Assembly: GCA_942492905.1 (NCBI GenBank)
Contig: OW818657.1
Coordinates: 4,154,001-4,218,000 of the forward strand
DNA: 64,000 nt
DNA from: CAIZWU01 sp942492905
GTDB taxonomy: Bacteria; Verrucomicrobiota; Verrucomicrobiia; Verrucomicrobiales; V1-33
Direction: 5' to 3'
Below the pieces are notes generated by a model. That model saw only the letters and a list, made by a program, of their open reading frames with translations, was not told the origin of the DNA and did not search any database. Numbering within the stretch: the first letter of the stretch is position 1; every line of letters starts with the position of its first letter. This document shows, one piece after another, positions 42,117-50,509 of this stretch. A program made the position numbers and the translations under genes.

Positions 42117-43958
42117 ATGCCTGATGCCCACTACGAGGAACATCACGAGCCGACCCGGCTTGAGGCGCTGGCCTTTTTCCTCAAGACCCGGCTCCTGATT
42201 GCGCGGCGCTGGGGTCAGGAATGGGACCAGCCCGTGCCCTGTCACCCGGTGGCGGCGGATTTGTGGGAATTTTCCGCTGCCGGGGAAGCAACATCCTCGT
42301 TATGGACCCAGACGTCGCCGGTGGAATTCCCGCTGACCGCAGGCAAAGTGCAGAATCTACGGGCCGCCTGCCGACGGCTGGATGGCATCGAAATCCCGGC
42401 GGGGGCGGTCTTCAGTTTCTGGAAACAATTAGGCCGGACCACGACCGGACGGGGCTTCACCACCGGCCGGGAACTGCGCTCCGGCTGTATCGTACCCAAT
42501 CTGGGCGGCGGTTTGTGCCAGCTTTCCGGGCTGATCCATGAGGCCGCGCTGCGGGCTGGACTGGAGGTGATCGAGCGGCATCAGCATTCCCGAAAGCTGC
42601 CCGGAACGGACCTGCCTCCCGCCCGCGACGCCACGGTTTTCTGGAACTACGTCGACCTCCGCTTCAGGGGGGCCTTTGCCTGGCGTCTGGAAACGCGCCT
42701 GACTTCCTCGGAACTGGTGGTCACCATCCGGGCGGCCGCTTCCACGCCAGCGCCCTCGCAGATTCCGACGCCGGCCCCGGCGGGGTCCCCCACCCGTGCC
42801 TCCGCCGGGGGCGATTGCCTGACGTGTGGCGTGGTCTCGTGTTTCCGGCACCCGGCGGCGAACAGCGATAACCAACCTGCCGGGGGGCACACCGCATGGA
42901 TGCTGGATGGACTCTGGCCGGAGTTTCAGGATTGGTGCCGGCGTCACGCCCATCCCGGCGATCACTGGCTGACGCCGCTGGATGGCCACCGCTGGAAGAA
43001 ACCCCACTACGCATGGACCCCTCCCGCAGGCTCCCTGGTGCACCATGCCACCTGGCAAACGCTGCGCCGCTCCTGGCAACAGCGCCGCCTTCCTGCCCAG
43101 GGGGCGGTCCGGCAGGGTTTTCTGCTGCTGGCCCAGCAGCGTCTGGCAGACGTCCTGGGCCGCCGGCTGCATCCCCAGGCGCGGCACCTTGTTATTTCCC
43201 AAACCCTGCTTCCCCATTTGTGGCGGGCCGGGCACCTGGGTGGCCGCACCTTCGATGTGCTGGTCAACCGCTGGCCGTTGGCCCGGCTGCATGCCTCGCT
43301 GGATGCCGCCGCCGCCTGCCATCCGGAATCGGATACTCTGACTGATTTCCGGGCCGATCCGGCGCTAGTGAAGGCAGAGTCCGAGGCTCTCGCTGCCGCC
43401 GCCCGGCTGATCACGCCGCATCAGGCCATGGCGGATTCCTTCGGGACGCGGGCTTTGTTATTGAACTGGATGATGCCCGCGGCCCTGCCTGCTTCCCAGG
43501 CTCCGGAGCCGGCCGTCCGGTGGTTCTTTCCGGCTTCCGCTCTGGCACGAAAGGGGATTCACGAACTGGCCGCAGCCCTCACCGGCACCCAGGACGAACT
43601 CCTCGTCCTTGGCCAAGCCCGCGAAGGCAGGCATGACCCGTTGCCAACGATCCGTCACCGCGCGGGGTCCGTGGGCGACCTGCCGGGCTGCACGGCCCTC
43701 GTGTTGCCGGCATGGGTGGAATGTGAACCGCGCCTTGCTCTGCGCGCCCTCGCCAGCGGGATCCCGGTGATTGCCAGCCGGGAGTGTGGTCTGGGAAGCA
43801 ATCCTTTGCTGATCACGATCCGTGCCGGGGATGGCCCCGCGTTGCAGCAGGCCATGGAGCAACTCCGCCAGGCAAAACAGCCTGCGCAGAACGCTTCGGG
43901 GGGGCCGCGAAATCACACTGGCACCCCGTCAGGTTTTCCGGCAGAGTCCCCCTTATGA
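42117..43958 (+). CDS. VanW-family domain fused to a glycosyltransferase-like domain
   Basis: 613 residues. N-terminal half is VanW-like (about 60-200: GAVFSFWKQLGRTTTGRGF, then the conserved Cys region SGCIVPNLGGGLCQLSGLIH). A Pro/Ala-rich linker holds CLTCGVVSCFRH, a possible metal-binding cluster. The C-terminal half (about 325-600) resembles a two-lobed glycosyltransferase of the GT4 kind: a lobe with TLTDFRADPALVKAESEA and RLITPHQAMADSF, then GIHELAAALTG, LPAWVECEPRLALRALASG and PVIASRECG. No signal peptide, so probably cytoplasmic. The fusion suggests a role in envelope glycoconjugate synthesis (inference). The stop overlaps the next start by ATGA. Confidence 0.78.
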   Translation: MPDAHYEEHHEPTRLEALAFFLKTRLLIARRWGQEWDQPVPCHPVAADLWEFSAAGEATSSLWTQTSPVEFPLTAGKVQNLRAACRRLDGIEIPAGAVFSFWKQLGRTTTGRGFTTGRELRSGCIVPNLGGGLCQLSGLIHEAALRAGLEVIERHQHSRKLPGTDLPPARDATVFWNYVDLRFRGAFAWRLETRLTSSELVVTIRAAASTPAPSQIPTPAPAGSPTRASAGGDCLTCGVVSCFRHPAANSDNQPAGGHTAWMLDGLWPEFQDWCRRHAHPGDHWLTPLDGHRWKKPHYAWTPPAGSLVHHATWQTLRRSWQQRRLPAQGAVRQGFLLLAQQRLADVLGRRLHPQARHLVISQTLLPHLWRAGHLGGRTFDVLVNRWPLARLHASLDAAAACHPESDTLTDFRADPALVKAESEALAAAARLITPHQAMADSFGTRALLLNWMMPAALPASQAPEPAVRWFFPASALARKGIHELAAALTGTQDELLVLGQAREGRHDPLPTIRHRAGSVGDLPGCTALVLPAWVECEPRLALRALASGIPVIASRECGLGSNPLLITIRAGDGPALQQAMEQLRQAKQPAQNASGGPRNHTGTPSGFPAESPL

Positions 43959-44608
43959 AATTGATCCGGATCCTCTGCGCCGTCAGCCTGCTGGGCGCGC
44001 TCACCGCCTGCCAGACGGAGCGCACCGTGCTGGCCGGGCCCACCGTGACCGGACTGGAAGCCCAGGGGTCCAGCGGCGAGTCCCGCTTTTCCAATGAGGA
44101 TCCGTTTGGGTATCGGCAGAATGAGTCCAAGGGGCTGAACGCGATGAGTGAAAAGATGTTCGGGGGCAAACTTCAAGCACAGAGCCAGAAGGAGTTCACC
44201 AAGAGCAAGGATTTCCTGACCCGCGAGTATGGCGGTAAAAAGGACTTTGCCGCGAAATCCTGGAAAGGCGATCCCAAAGGCCGGACCTGGACGGACAAAC
44301 TCTTTGATACCGATGACCGCCCGGAAGGAGACGTGCTCTACCGCGAAAGTGGACGGGAGGCATCTGTGAAGGACAACGCCGATGCCACCAAGATGGCCAA
44401 TACCAAAGATTTTACCGGAGCCGACCGCACCGCCCGCACCAGCAACTACCGGCCGGCGGAGAAAGCTCTTGAGGACGGCCGGGATGCCCCAAAGCTGGGC
44501 GACGCCCGCCCGGAGCGGTTGTCCAGTCATGAACAGGCGATCCGCGACCGCATTTCCAACAGCAACGCCAGCGCGGCGGATATCAACAAACTTCTGGGCA
44601 AACCCTGA
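43955..44608 (+). CDS. Lipoprotein of unknown function
   Basis: 217 residues from the ATG at 43955, which overlaps the stop of the VanW-GT gene (ATGA). Signal peptide with lipobox LTAC (Cys20). The mature part is highly hydrophilic, rich in Lys, Asp, Ser and Gly, with repeated short stretches (KEFTKSKDFLTREYGGKKDF, SWKGDPKGRTWTDKLFDTDD) and no obvious fold; it looks extended or disordered. Coupled to the glycosyltransferase fusion, it is likely an envelope component, possibly attached to or modified by that product. The nuclease gene follows after 43 bases. Confidence 0.75.
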   Translation: MKLIRILCAVSLLGALTACQTERTVLAGPTVTGLEAQGSSGESRFSNEDPFGYRQNESKGLNAMSEKMFGGKLQAQSQKEFTKSKDFLTREYGGKKDFAAKSWKGDPKGRTWTDKLFDTDDRPEGDVLYRESGREASVKDNADATKMANTKDFTGADRTARTSNYRPAEKALEDGRDAPKLGDARPERLSSHEQAIRDRISNSNASAADINKLLGKP

Positions 44609-44651
44609 GCTCCACTCACGGGAGCCCGCCACCCGCCACTCCCAGCCCTTG

Positions 44652-45890
44652 ATGACTCCCCGGTTTCTGAGTTCAGCCCGCCGCGCGGTCATGCTGATCT
44701 GGCTCTCCCTGCCGGGCTCATGGTGTCAGGCAGAATCCACCACAGTCCAAAGTGCCACTCAGGATGCCCTGCAAGCTGGCCGGGCGCTCTGCAAGGTGGT
44801 TTCCCCCACCGATGCCGGACGCACCGGCAGTCACCAGAGCGGACTCTATCTTCCCAAACAGGCATGGCGCTTTTTTACCACCAGCGCTCCCGTGGAGGAA
44901 CAGAATCGCCGGGAAGCGGTGGAGATCACTTGGACAGACGGCGGAAAAACAGATGCGGTGATAAGCTGGTATGGCAAAGGCTCGCGCAGTGAATTCCGGC
45001 TGACGAAGCTGGGGGACCGCCTTGGCCCTGACAACGTGGGGGATCTGCTGGTGTTGGTGCCGCAGGGCCCCGGAAAGTTTCAGGCACATCTGCTGCCCAC
45101 GGATGAGGCGGCGCTGGCATTCAGCACGGCGCTGGGGATCGAACCCGCACAGCGGTGGGGCTTTTACGAAAAATCACCGGCCGTCAACACGGAGCCCGGC
45201 AGCCTGGAGGCATGGGCGCAACGGGAAGCTGCGCTCCACCCGGAATTCCCCAGTGGCCGCATCATGGCCGGGCTTGCCAGAAAGGCGGTGCAGGAGTGCC
45301 GTCCTGACATTCTTTCCCAATCCGCCGACCACCGGCTGATGGCCTGGCTGGAGGCGGAGTATGTGCTGTACCGGGCGGTCGAACGCCGGCTGTGCGACCA
45401 GCAGGTGAAGCAGGATTTCGCCAGCGTGGAGGAGTTCCTCGCGACTGCCGCCACTCTGATGAACCGCCGCAAAGCCCGGGCCGGCCACAGCCTCGAGGCG
45501 CACGTGGAGCATCTGCTCAGCGGGGAGGGCATCGCCTTCGAGGCACAGGCCACCATCGACGGCAACGGGAAGCCTGACATCCTTTTCCCTGGCAAAGCGG
45601 CCTACGGAAATGAGGCGCATCCGGTGGATGAACTGGTGGTGCTGGGGCTGAAGACCACCTGCCGGGACCGCTGGCGCCAGGTGCTCAATGAAGGGAAAAG
45701 AATTCCGCAAAAACATCTCCTCACGCTTCAGCCTGCCATGTCCCGGGCACAATTGACCGAGATGGGCGAGGCCCGCCTGCAACTGGTGGTCCCGGCTGCC
45801 CTGCACCGCGGTTACGATCTTCCGGAGGGCTATCAACTACTGAGTGTGGAAACCTTCGTGCAGGACATGCGCCGCCGCTTCCCCCGCTGA
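44652..45890 (+). CDS. EcoRII-family restriction endonuclease with predicted signal peptide
   Basis: 412 residues, close to EcoRII (about 404). N-terminal effector-domain signature VSPTDAGRTGSHQSGLYLPK (about 49-68); catalytic C-terminal domain with KARAGHSLEAHVEHLL, GNGKPDILFP (Asp309) and LKTTCRDRWRQVLNEGKRI (Lys334), then HLLTLQPAMS and LQLVVPAALHRGY. The 25-residue spacing of Asp309 to Lys334 equals that of the EcoRII active site as I recall it (Asp299/Lys324), so the enzyme looks intact. Known relatives cut CCWGG and use two sites. No DNA methyltransferase lies in the window. The first 27 residues (Arg4, Arg10, Arg11, then VMLIWLSLPGSW, ending CQA) read as a Sec signal absent from EcoRII. 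Export to the periplasm is inference; a start further inside is possible. Confidence 0.85.
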   Translation: MTPRFLSSARRAVMLIWLSLPGSWCQAESTTVQSATQDALQAGRALCKVVSPTDAGRTGSHQSGLYLPKQAWRFFTTSAPVEEQNRREAVEITWTDGGKTDAVISWYGKGSRSEFRLTKLGDRLGPDNVGDLLVLVPQGPGKFQAHLLPTDEAALAFSTALGIEPAQRWGFYEKSPAVNTEPGSLEAWAQREAALHPEFPSGRIMAGLARKAVQECRPDILSQSADHRLMAWLEAEYVLYRAVERRLCDQQVKQDFASVEEFLATAATLMNRRKARAGHSLEAHVEHLLSGEGIAFEAQATIDGNGKPDILFPGKAAYGNEAHPVDELVVLGLKTTCRDRWRQVLNEGKRIPQKHLLTLQPAMSRAQLTEMGEARLQLVVPAALHRGYDLPEGYQLLSVETFVQDMRRRFPR

Positions 45891-45911
45891 GTCCGGATAA
45901 AACCCGTCACC

Positions 45912-47648
45912 TCAGAACCGCCAGGACGGTTTCCAGTCGCGGGGCAACGCCACCCCGGTCAGGATGGCACGGATCATTTCCAAAGGGATCGCATTCTGCT
46001 GGAGCACGGCATCATGGAACGCCCGCGGAGTCAGCTTTCCGGGTCCGGTCAACTCCTGGTAGAGAGCGCGCAATTGCAGACCGCCCAGCATATAGGCGGC
46101 CTGATAAAGCGGCCCGTAGCTGCTGCCGATATAACGCCTTACCTCCGCAGTGGCCCCGGTGCGCTCGTGCCCCACCCGGTCCACCAGAAAATCCACCATC
46201 GCCGCGGGGGGCATCGCGCCCAGATGGAACTTCAGACTGACCATGATCCGCGCACAGCGGTGCATCCGCCAGAAGAGCGCTCCTATCTTTTCCTCCGGCG
46301 ATGCCACATACCCCAGATCCCATAACAACATCTCCCAATGCAGCGCCCAGCCCTCCACGAAAAACGGGGTACGGAAGAGTTGCCGGTGCGGCGCATGACG
46401 TCTCGCCATGAAGGCCTGCAGGTGATGCCCGGGGATCAGTTCGTGCGGGGTCACGATGTGCAGGAAAGCCGCATTGTTGCCGCGCATGGACATCAGTTTA
46501 TCCTCATGGGACATCGATTCATGGGCATAGGCCACCAGCATCCGCGGATCGGAATAAACCGCGTACGGCAGACTCTTCTGCTGATCCACCCCGAGCATCC
46601 CCAGCCGCCAGGTCTCTCCTGCGAGGGCCGGGATGGTCACCAATTCCTTCTCCTCCACAAACCGGATCGCCTGCAGGCCTGCGGCCACCGCCGTGGCTGC
46701 CTGGCCGCCCGGCGCCGCGTGGGTCTCCTTGATTTTGGCAAGGGCCTGTTTGCCATCCTGACAACCCATGGCGAAGGCAGCCTTTTGCAGTTCCTCCTCA
46801 CACCAGGCGAACTCCCGCTCCGCCACCGCCAGCAGTTCCTCTGCGGAATACGGGATCATCTCGCGGGTGATCCGGGCCGCCAGGGCCGTGGCCCCGATGG
46901 GGTCTCCGATCAGGGGATCATCCGGCTCTCCCTTCAATCCCGCGATTTCCTTCCGCAGATAACCAGCAGTTTCCTCCAGCCCTTTGGCCAAGGCTTCATG
47001 CGGCTGCCGCACCCACCACGAAAAATCAGGCTGGAAGCCGTGGTAAAACTTGAACCATTCGCCCATGGCGTCCCGCAGTTGATCCATCGCCCCCGCCGTC
47101 CGGCTGGCCAGCACCGGACCCGGCTTCAAGGCCTCCGCCGGCGCGTCCTTGGCCCGCCCTTCCTCCAATCGTTTCCGCAACGCCTTCACCTCCGTCAGGG
47201 CCTGCGCCAGCACCCCCGCCGCCGCCTGGGGGTCGATGTCCTGACGAAGTTCCTGCCGCCCGAGCAGCTCCTGCAGCGGCCGCCGGAAAGCCAGCAGCGG
47301 CTCCATTCCGCTCAACCGTTCGCGCTCCAAAGTCAAAGTCTCCTGCTCGCCGGCCAGATGAGAGCGCAGCAGATGCCAGTCCACCCGTTCCGCCGGGGCC
47401 AAGGCCGCATAATCCATGGCCTCCACCTTTCCCTGCCAATCCGTCAGCAAGGCCGCATCCCGGTCCAGCGCCGCCTCCGCCCACGGCACCGCATACGCCG
47501 CCGCCACCGCCCGGCGGTCGGCTGAAAATTCCGTGATGGCTGACTCCACCACCCCGGCCGCCGGGGCTGACGGCGCCGCGCCGCCCGCCAGAGCCAGCAG
47601 TCCAAGTATAAAGCGTCTGCCGTTCCGGATATGGAATCGTTTGATCAT
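45912..47648 (-). CDS. DUF885-family metallopeptidase-like protein
   Basis: 578 residues from the ATG at 47648, which begins a signal peptide (FILGLLALAGGAAPSAPAA). The frame is open for 200 further codons upstream but without credible start or motif. The zinc-type motif HELIPGHHLQ, with YAHESMSHEDK before it and FVEGWALHWEML after it, is the DUF885 (M3/M32-like) pattern. Expected to be an exported carboxypeptidase-like hydrolase of unknown substrate. It converges with the nuclease gene (21 bases apart) and is divergent from the UDP-glucose pyrophosphorylase gene. Confidence 0.87.
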   Translation of the reverse strand: MIKRFHIRNGRRFILGLLALAGGAAPSAPAAGVVESAITEFSADRRAVAAAYAVPWAEAALDRDAALLTDWQGKVEAMDYAALAPAERVDWHLLRSHLAGEQETLTLERERLSGMEPLLAFRRPLQELLGRQELRQDIDPQAAAGVLAQALTEVKALRKRLEEGRAKDAPAEALKPGPVLASRTAGAMDQLRDAMGEWFKFYHGFQPDFSWWVRQPHEALAKGLEETAGYLRKEIAGLKGEPDDPLIGDPIGATALAARITREMIPYSAEELLAVAEREFAWCEEELQKAAFAMGCQDGKQALAKIKETHAAPGGQAATAVAAGLQAIRFVEEKELVTIPALAGETWRLGMLGVDQQKSLPYAVYSDPRMLVAYAHESMSHEDKLMSMRGNNAAFLHIVTPHELIPGHHLQAFMARRHAPHRQLFRTPFFVEGWALHWEMLLWDLGYVASPEEKIGALFWRMHRCARIMVSLKFHLGAMPPAAMVDFLVDRVGHERTGATAEVRRYIGSSYGPLYQAAYMLGGLQLRALYQELTGPGKLTPRAFHDAVLQQNAIPLEMIRAILTGVALPRDWKPSWRF

Positions 47649-47829
47649 GGCCGGGATTGTAGGCCGCCCGCGGCCCGGACCAAGCCACAATTTGAGGTCC
47701 CGCCACATTTCCCGCCCCGGCTTCTTATCCGGCCCGCCGGTTATCCTTATGACCGAACAAGGTTGACGGAAGAGCCTCATTCCATCAATAACAGCGGAGT
47801 ATTCCGCCTCCTGAACTCCCTTCCCCTTT

Positions 47830-49245
47830 ATGCCCGACCGCTTTACTCCCTTCGCTGAAAAGATGCGCGCTGACGGCCTCAGCGAGTCTGCCATCCGGGC
47901 GTTCGAATGCAACTTCCGCGCCCTCGAACGCAATGAAACCGGCCTGATCCCCGAGACGGATCTCGCGCCCGTCGAGAGCCTGCCCAGCGCCGAAACCCTG
48001 CCCGTCCCCGACGCCGCCACCCTGACGCCGCTGCTGCGCCGCACCGTGGTCATCAAACTCAATGGAGGCCTCGGCACCGGGATGGGTCTGGAGAAGGCCA
48101 AAAGTCTCCTGACGGTCCGGGAGGGCCTCAGCTTCCTTGACCTGATTGCCCGGCAAATCCTCCACCTGCGCCAGTCCACCGGCGGCGGTTCGGTGCCGCG
48201 CTTCCTCCTGATGAACAGCTTTTCCACTTCGGAAGACACCCGCGTCCTGCTGGCCAACTACCCGGAACTCGGCGCCCCGGAGGAACTCGAGTTTCTCCAG
48301 AACCGGGTCCCGAAAATCCTGGCCGATTCCCTCACCCCCCTCGCTTGGCCGGAGCATCCTGACCTCGAATGGTGTCCCCCCGGCCACGGCGACATCTACG
48401 CCAGCCTTGCTGGCAGCGGCTGGCTGGACAAGCTGCTCGCCGAAGGCATCACCTACGCCTTTGTTTCGAATTCCGACAATCTCGGCGCCACCCTCGATCC
48501 GGCCCTGCTGGCATGGTTCGCGGAAAGTGGAGCCCCCTTCCTCATGGAGGTCACCCGCCGCACCGCCGCTGACAAAAAGGGCGGCCACCTCGCCCTGCGC
48601 CCTCGTGACGGACGTCTGATTCTCCGGGAAAGTGCCCAGTGCCCCGACGCCGATGCCGAGGCCTTCCAGGACATCGGACGCCACCGCTTCTTCAACACCA
48701 ACAATCTGTGGATCCGCCTCGACCACCTCAAGGAAACCCTCACCAAACACGGCGGCCTGATCCCGTTGCCGATGATCCGGAACAGCAAGACCGCCGACCC
48801 CCGCGATAAAAACAGCCCCGCAGTCTATCAACTCGAAACCGCCATGGGTGCCGCCATCGAGTCCTTCCCCGGAGCCGCCGCCATCGAAGTCAGCCGCGCC
48901 CGTTTCGCCCCGGTGAAAACCACCAGCGACCTCCTCATCATCCGTTCCGACGCCTGCCGCCTCACTCCGGACTTCCGCCTCGAGCTCCATCCCGAACGCC
49001 ATGGCGTGCCCCCGGAAGTCAATCTCGACAACAACCACTACAAACTGGTGGACGGCCTCGACATCCTGCTGGCAGACGCCATCCCCAGCCTGCTCCGCTG
49101 TCAAAAGCTAACCGTAAAGGGACTGGCCCACTTCAAACCCAATGTCTGCATCAATGGGACGGTCAGCTTCAGCAATCCTGGCCCACAACCCGCCCCCATC
49201 CGCCCGGGCGAGTATGAGGATGCGAGTTATCCGCTGCAGACATAA
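47830..49245 (+). CDS. UTP--glucose-1-phosphate uridylyltransferase (UDPGP type)
   Basis: Makes UDP-glucose from UTP and glucose 1-phosphate, for polysaccharides and glycolipids. 471 residues of the eukaryotic-type UDPGP family, not the bacterial GalU. The nucleotide-binding loop VVIKLNGGLGTGMG is at about 73-86, followed by LEKAKSLL; the sugar-binding region includes GHGDIY, SNSDNLGA and KTTSDLLII. The C-terminal beta-helix (VKGLAHFKPNVCINGTVSF) is present. UDP-N-acetylhexosamine pyrophosphorylases share the fold but lack this combination. The product would feed the cell-envelope glycosylation suggested by nearby genes. ATG at 47830; divergent from the DUF885 gene with a gap of about 180 bases. 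Confidence 0.9.
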   Translation: MPDRFTPFAEKMRADGLSESAIRAFECNFRALERNETGLIPETDLAPVESLPSAETLPVPDAATLTPLLRRTVVIKLNGGLGTGMGLEKAKSLLTVREGLSFLDLIARQILHLRQSTGGGSVPRFLLMNSFSTSEDTRVLLANYPELGAPEELEFLQNRVPKILADSLTPLAWPEHPDLEWCPPGHGDIYASLAGSGWLDKLLAEGITYAFVSNSDNLGATLDPALLAWFAESGAPFLMEVTRRTAADKKGGHLALRPRDGRLILRESAQCPDADAEAFQDIGRHRFFNTNNLWIRLDHLKETLTKHGGLIPLPMIRNSKTADPRDKNSPAVYQLETAMGAAIESFPGAAAIEVSRARFAPVKTTSDLLIIRSDACRLTPDFRLELHPERHGVPPEVNLDNNHYKLVDGLDILLADAIPSLLRCQKLTVKGLAHFKPNVCINGTVSFSNPGPQPAPIRPGEYEDASYPLQT

Positions 49246-49261
49246 ACATCCGGCCCGGACC

Positions 49262-50464
49262 TCACGGCTTGCCCGTCCGGTTCCAGTAGATCACCACATT
49301 TTTCGTGGATCGCCCGGAGGCGATGATATCCAGCCGTCCATTACCATCAAGATCGGCCAGCTTGAGATCCTCGCAGGCCATGGAGTTGCCGGAGGCGATC
49401 CAGGATTTTTGCCAAGGCCCACCAGCCTTTTCCTGCCAATGGATCCGGATACCGAACGCGCCATCGGCGTTCGGTTCACGCCAACCGGCGATGATTTGTT
49501 CGCGCGGCAGTCCCAGCAGATTGCCACAGGCGAGCGCGTGGCCCTGGTTCATGGTGGAATCCAGCACCTGCCGCTTCCATTCGCGGGTGGCCTGATCCTT
49601 TTCATAAAGTGCCAGATGGGGACCATGGAAAGGTTCGATGGCGGCGATCGCTGATCCTGCGGCCATGTCTCCACCCACCGGACCGAAGCGGATTTCGCCA
49701 ATTCCAGCAAAGGGAACCGCGGTACCCGGCCGGTCTGTCAGGCTGGGATGAGCGGTCTCCCATCCGTCCCCCAGGGGCCGGGCATCGGCAAATCCTTCCC
49801 GGCCGGCTATCACCATGGCTTCGCCCTGCCCCATCGATTGCAGATCAAAATTGTGGGTGATGTGCAACCGGTCCGTCAACAACTGCGGTTTCCATGCGGC
49901 CGGATCGACCGGTTGCGCCGGAAAAGCGAAGGTATGGATACGCACGCCATTTTCCCCTGCTCCGTTCTTGTTGCCCCGTCCGTGCAACGGAACCACCACC
50001 AAAGAAGGTTTGCCCGCGCCATTTTTCACCCAGCCCATCCGGTGCACAGTCGGTTCGTGAGGCAAGGCCACCGCCGTCCAATCGCCCTCCCCGGCAGTGG
50101 GACGCTGGAGATAAAACACGGCTCCACTTTCGGCCTCGTCGGAGGTTTCCCCGGGATTCCATTGTGCCCCCACGGCGACCTCCACCTTGCCATCGCCGTC
50201 CACATCCCGGGCCGCGATGCAGACGTGATCACGCTTCGTCAGGCTTCCGGCGATCCGACGTTTCTTCCAGGCCGGATTCTGATACCAGACAATCTCCTTC
50301 GCATCCGCGAGGAGAATGTCCGGCTTGGCATCGCCATCCACATCACCGATGGCGAGCCCATAACCGATCCCGATGGCCGGATCGACCACCTGCAGTTCGA
50401 ACCGGGGTTCCGCGGCGGCAGCGGAGGACAGGGCGAGCAGGAGAAGTGCGGCAGGATGTTTCAT
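49262..50464 (-). CDS. Exported VCBS/FG-GAP repeat protein
   Basis: 400 residues with a signal peptide (LLLLALSSAAAAE). Propeller repeats with calcium-type loops: GDVDGDAKPDILLAD, RDVDGDGKVEVAVG and, at the end, ADLDGNGRLDIIASG. Some inner blades have lost the Asp-rich loop. Likely extracellular; no enzymatic domain recognised. The gene converges with the UDP-glucose pyrophosphorylase gene (16 bases apart). It is similar in size and layout to the protein at 24523 but not obviously a recent duplicate. Confidence 0.85.
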   Translation of the reverse strand: MKHPAALLLLALSSAAAAEPRFELQVVDPAIGIGYGLAIGDVDGDAKPDILLADAKEIVWYQNPAWKKRRIAGSLTKRDHVCIAARDVDGDGKVEVAVGAQWNPGETSDEAESGAVFYLQRPTAGEGDWTAVALPHEPTVHRMGWVKNGAGKPSLVVVPLHGRGNKNGAGENGVRIHTFAFPAQPVDPAAWKPQLLTDRLHITHNFDLQSMGQGEAMVIAGREGFADARPLGDGWETAHPSLTDRPGTAVPFAGIGEIRFGPVGGDMAAGSAIAAIEPFHGPHLALYEKDQATREWKRQVLDSTMNQGHALACGNLLGLPREQIIAGWREPNADGAFGIRIHWQEKAGGPWQKSWIASGNSMACEDLKLADLDGNGRLDIIASGRSTKNVVIYWNRTGKP

Positions 50465-50509
50465 ACTCCCCTTAACGTGGCTCCGGGGGGAGTTCCATCA
50501 AACGGACCG

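Noticed and set aside
44382..44651. Upstream extension of the nuclease frame
   Set aside because: It overlaps the lipoprotein gene in another frame, is Pro/Arg/Thr-rich and has no counterpart in EcoRII.
47649..48257. Upstream extension of the DUF885 frame
   Set aside because: It would bury the signal peptide and runs antisense into the UDP-glucose pyrophosphorylase gene.
47785..49104. Minus-strand open frame over the UDP-glucose pyrophosphorylase gene
   Set aside because: Antisense shadow of a gene with complete family motifs.
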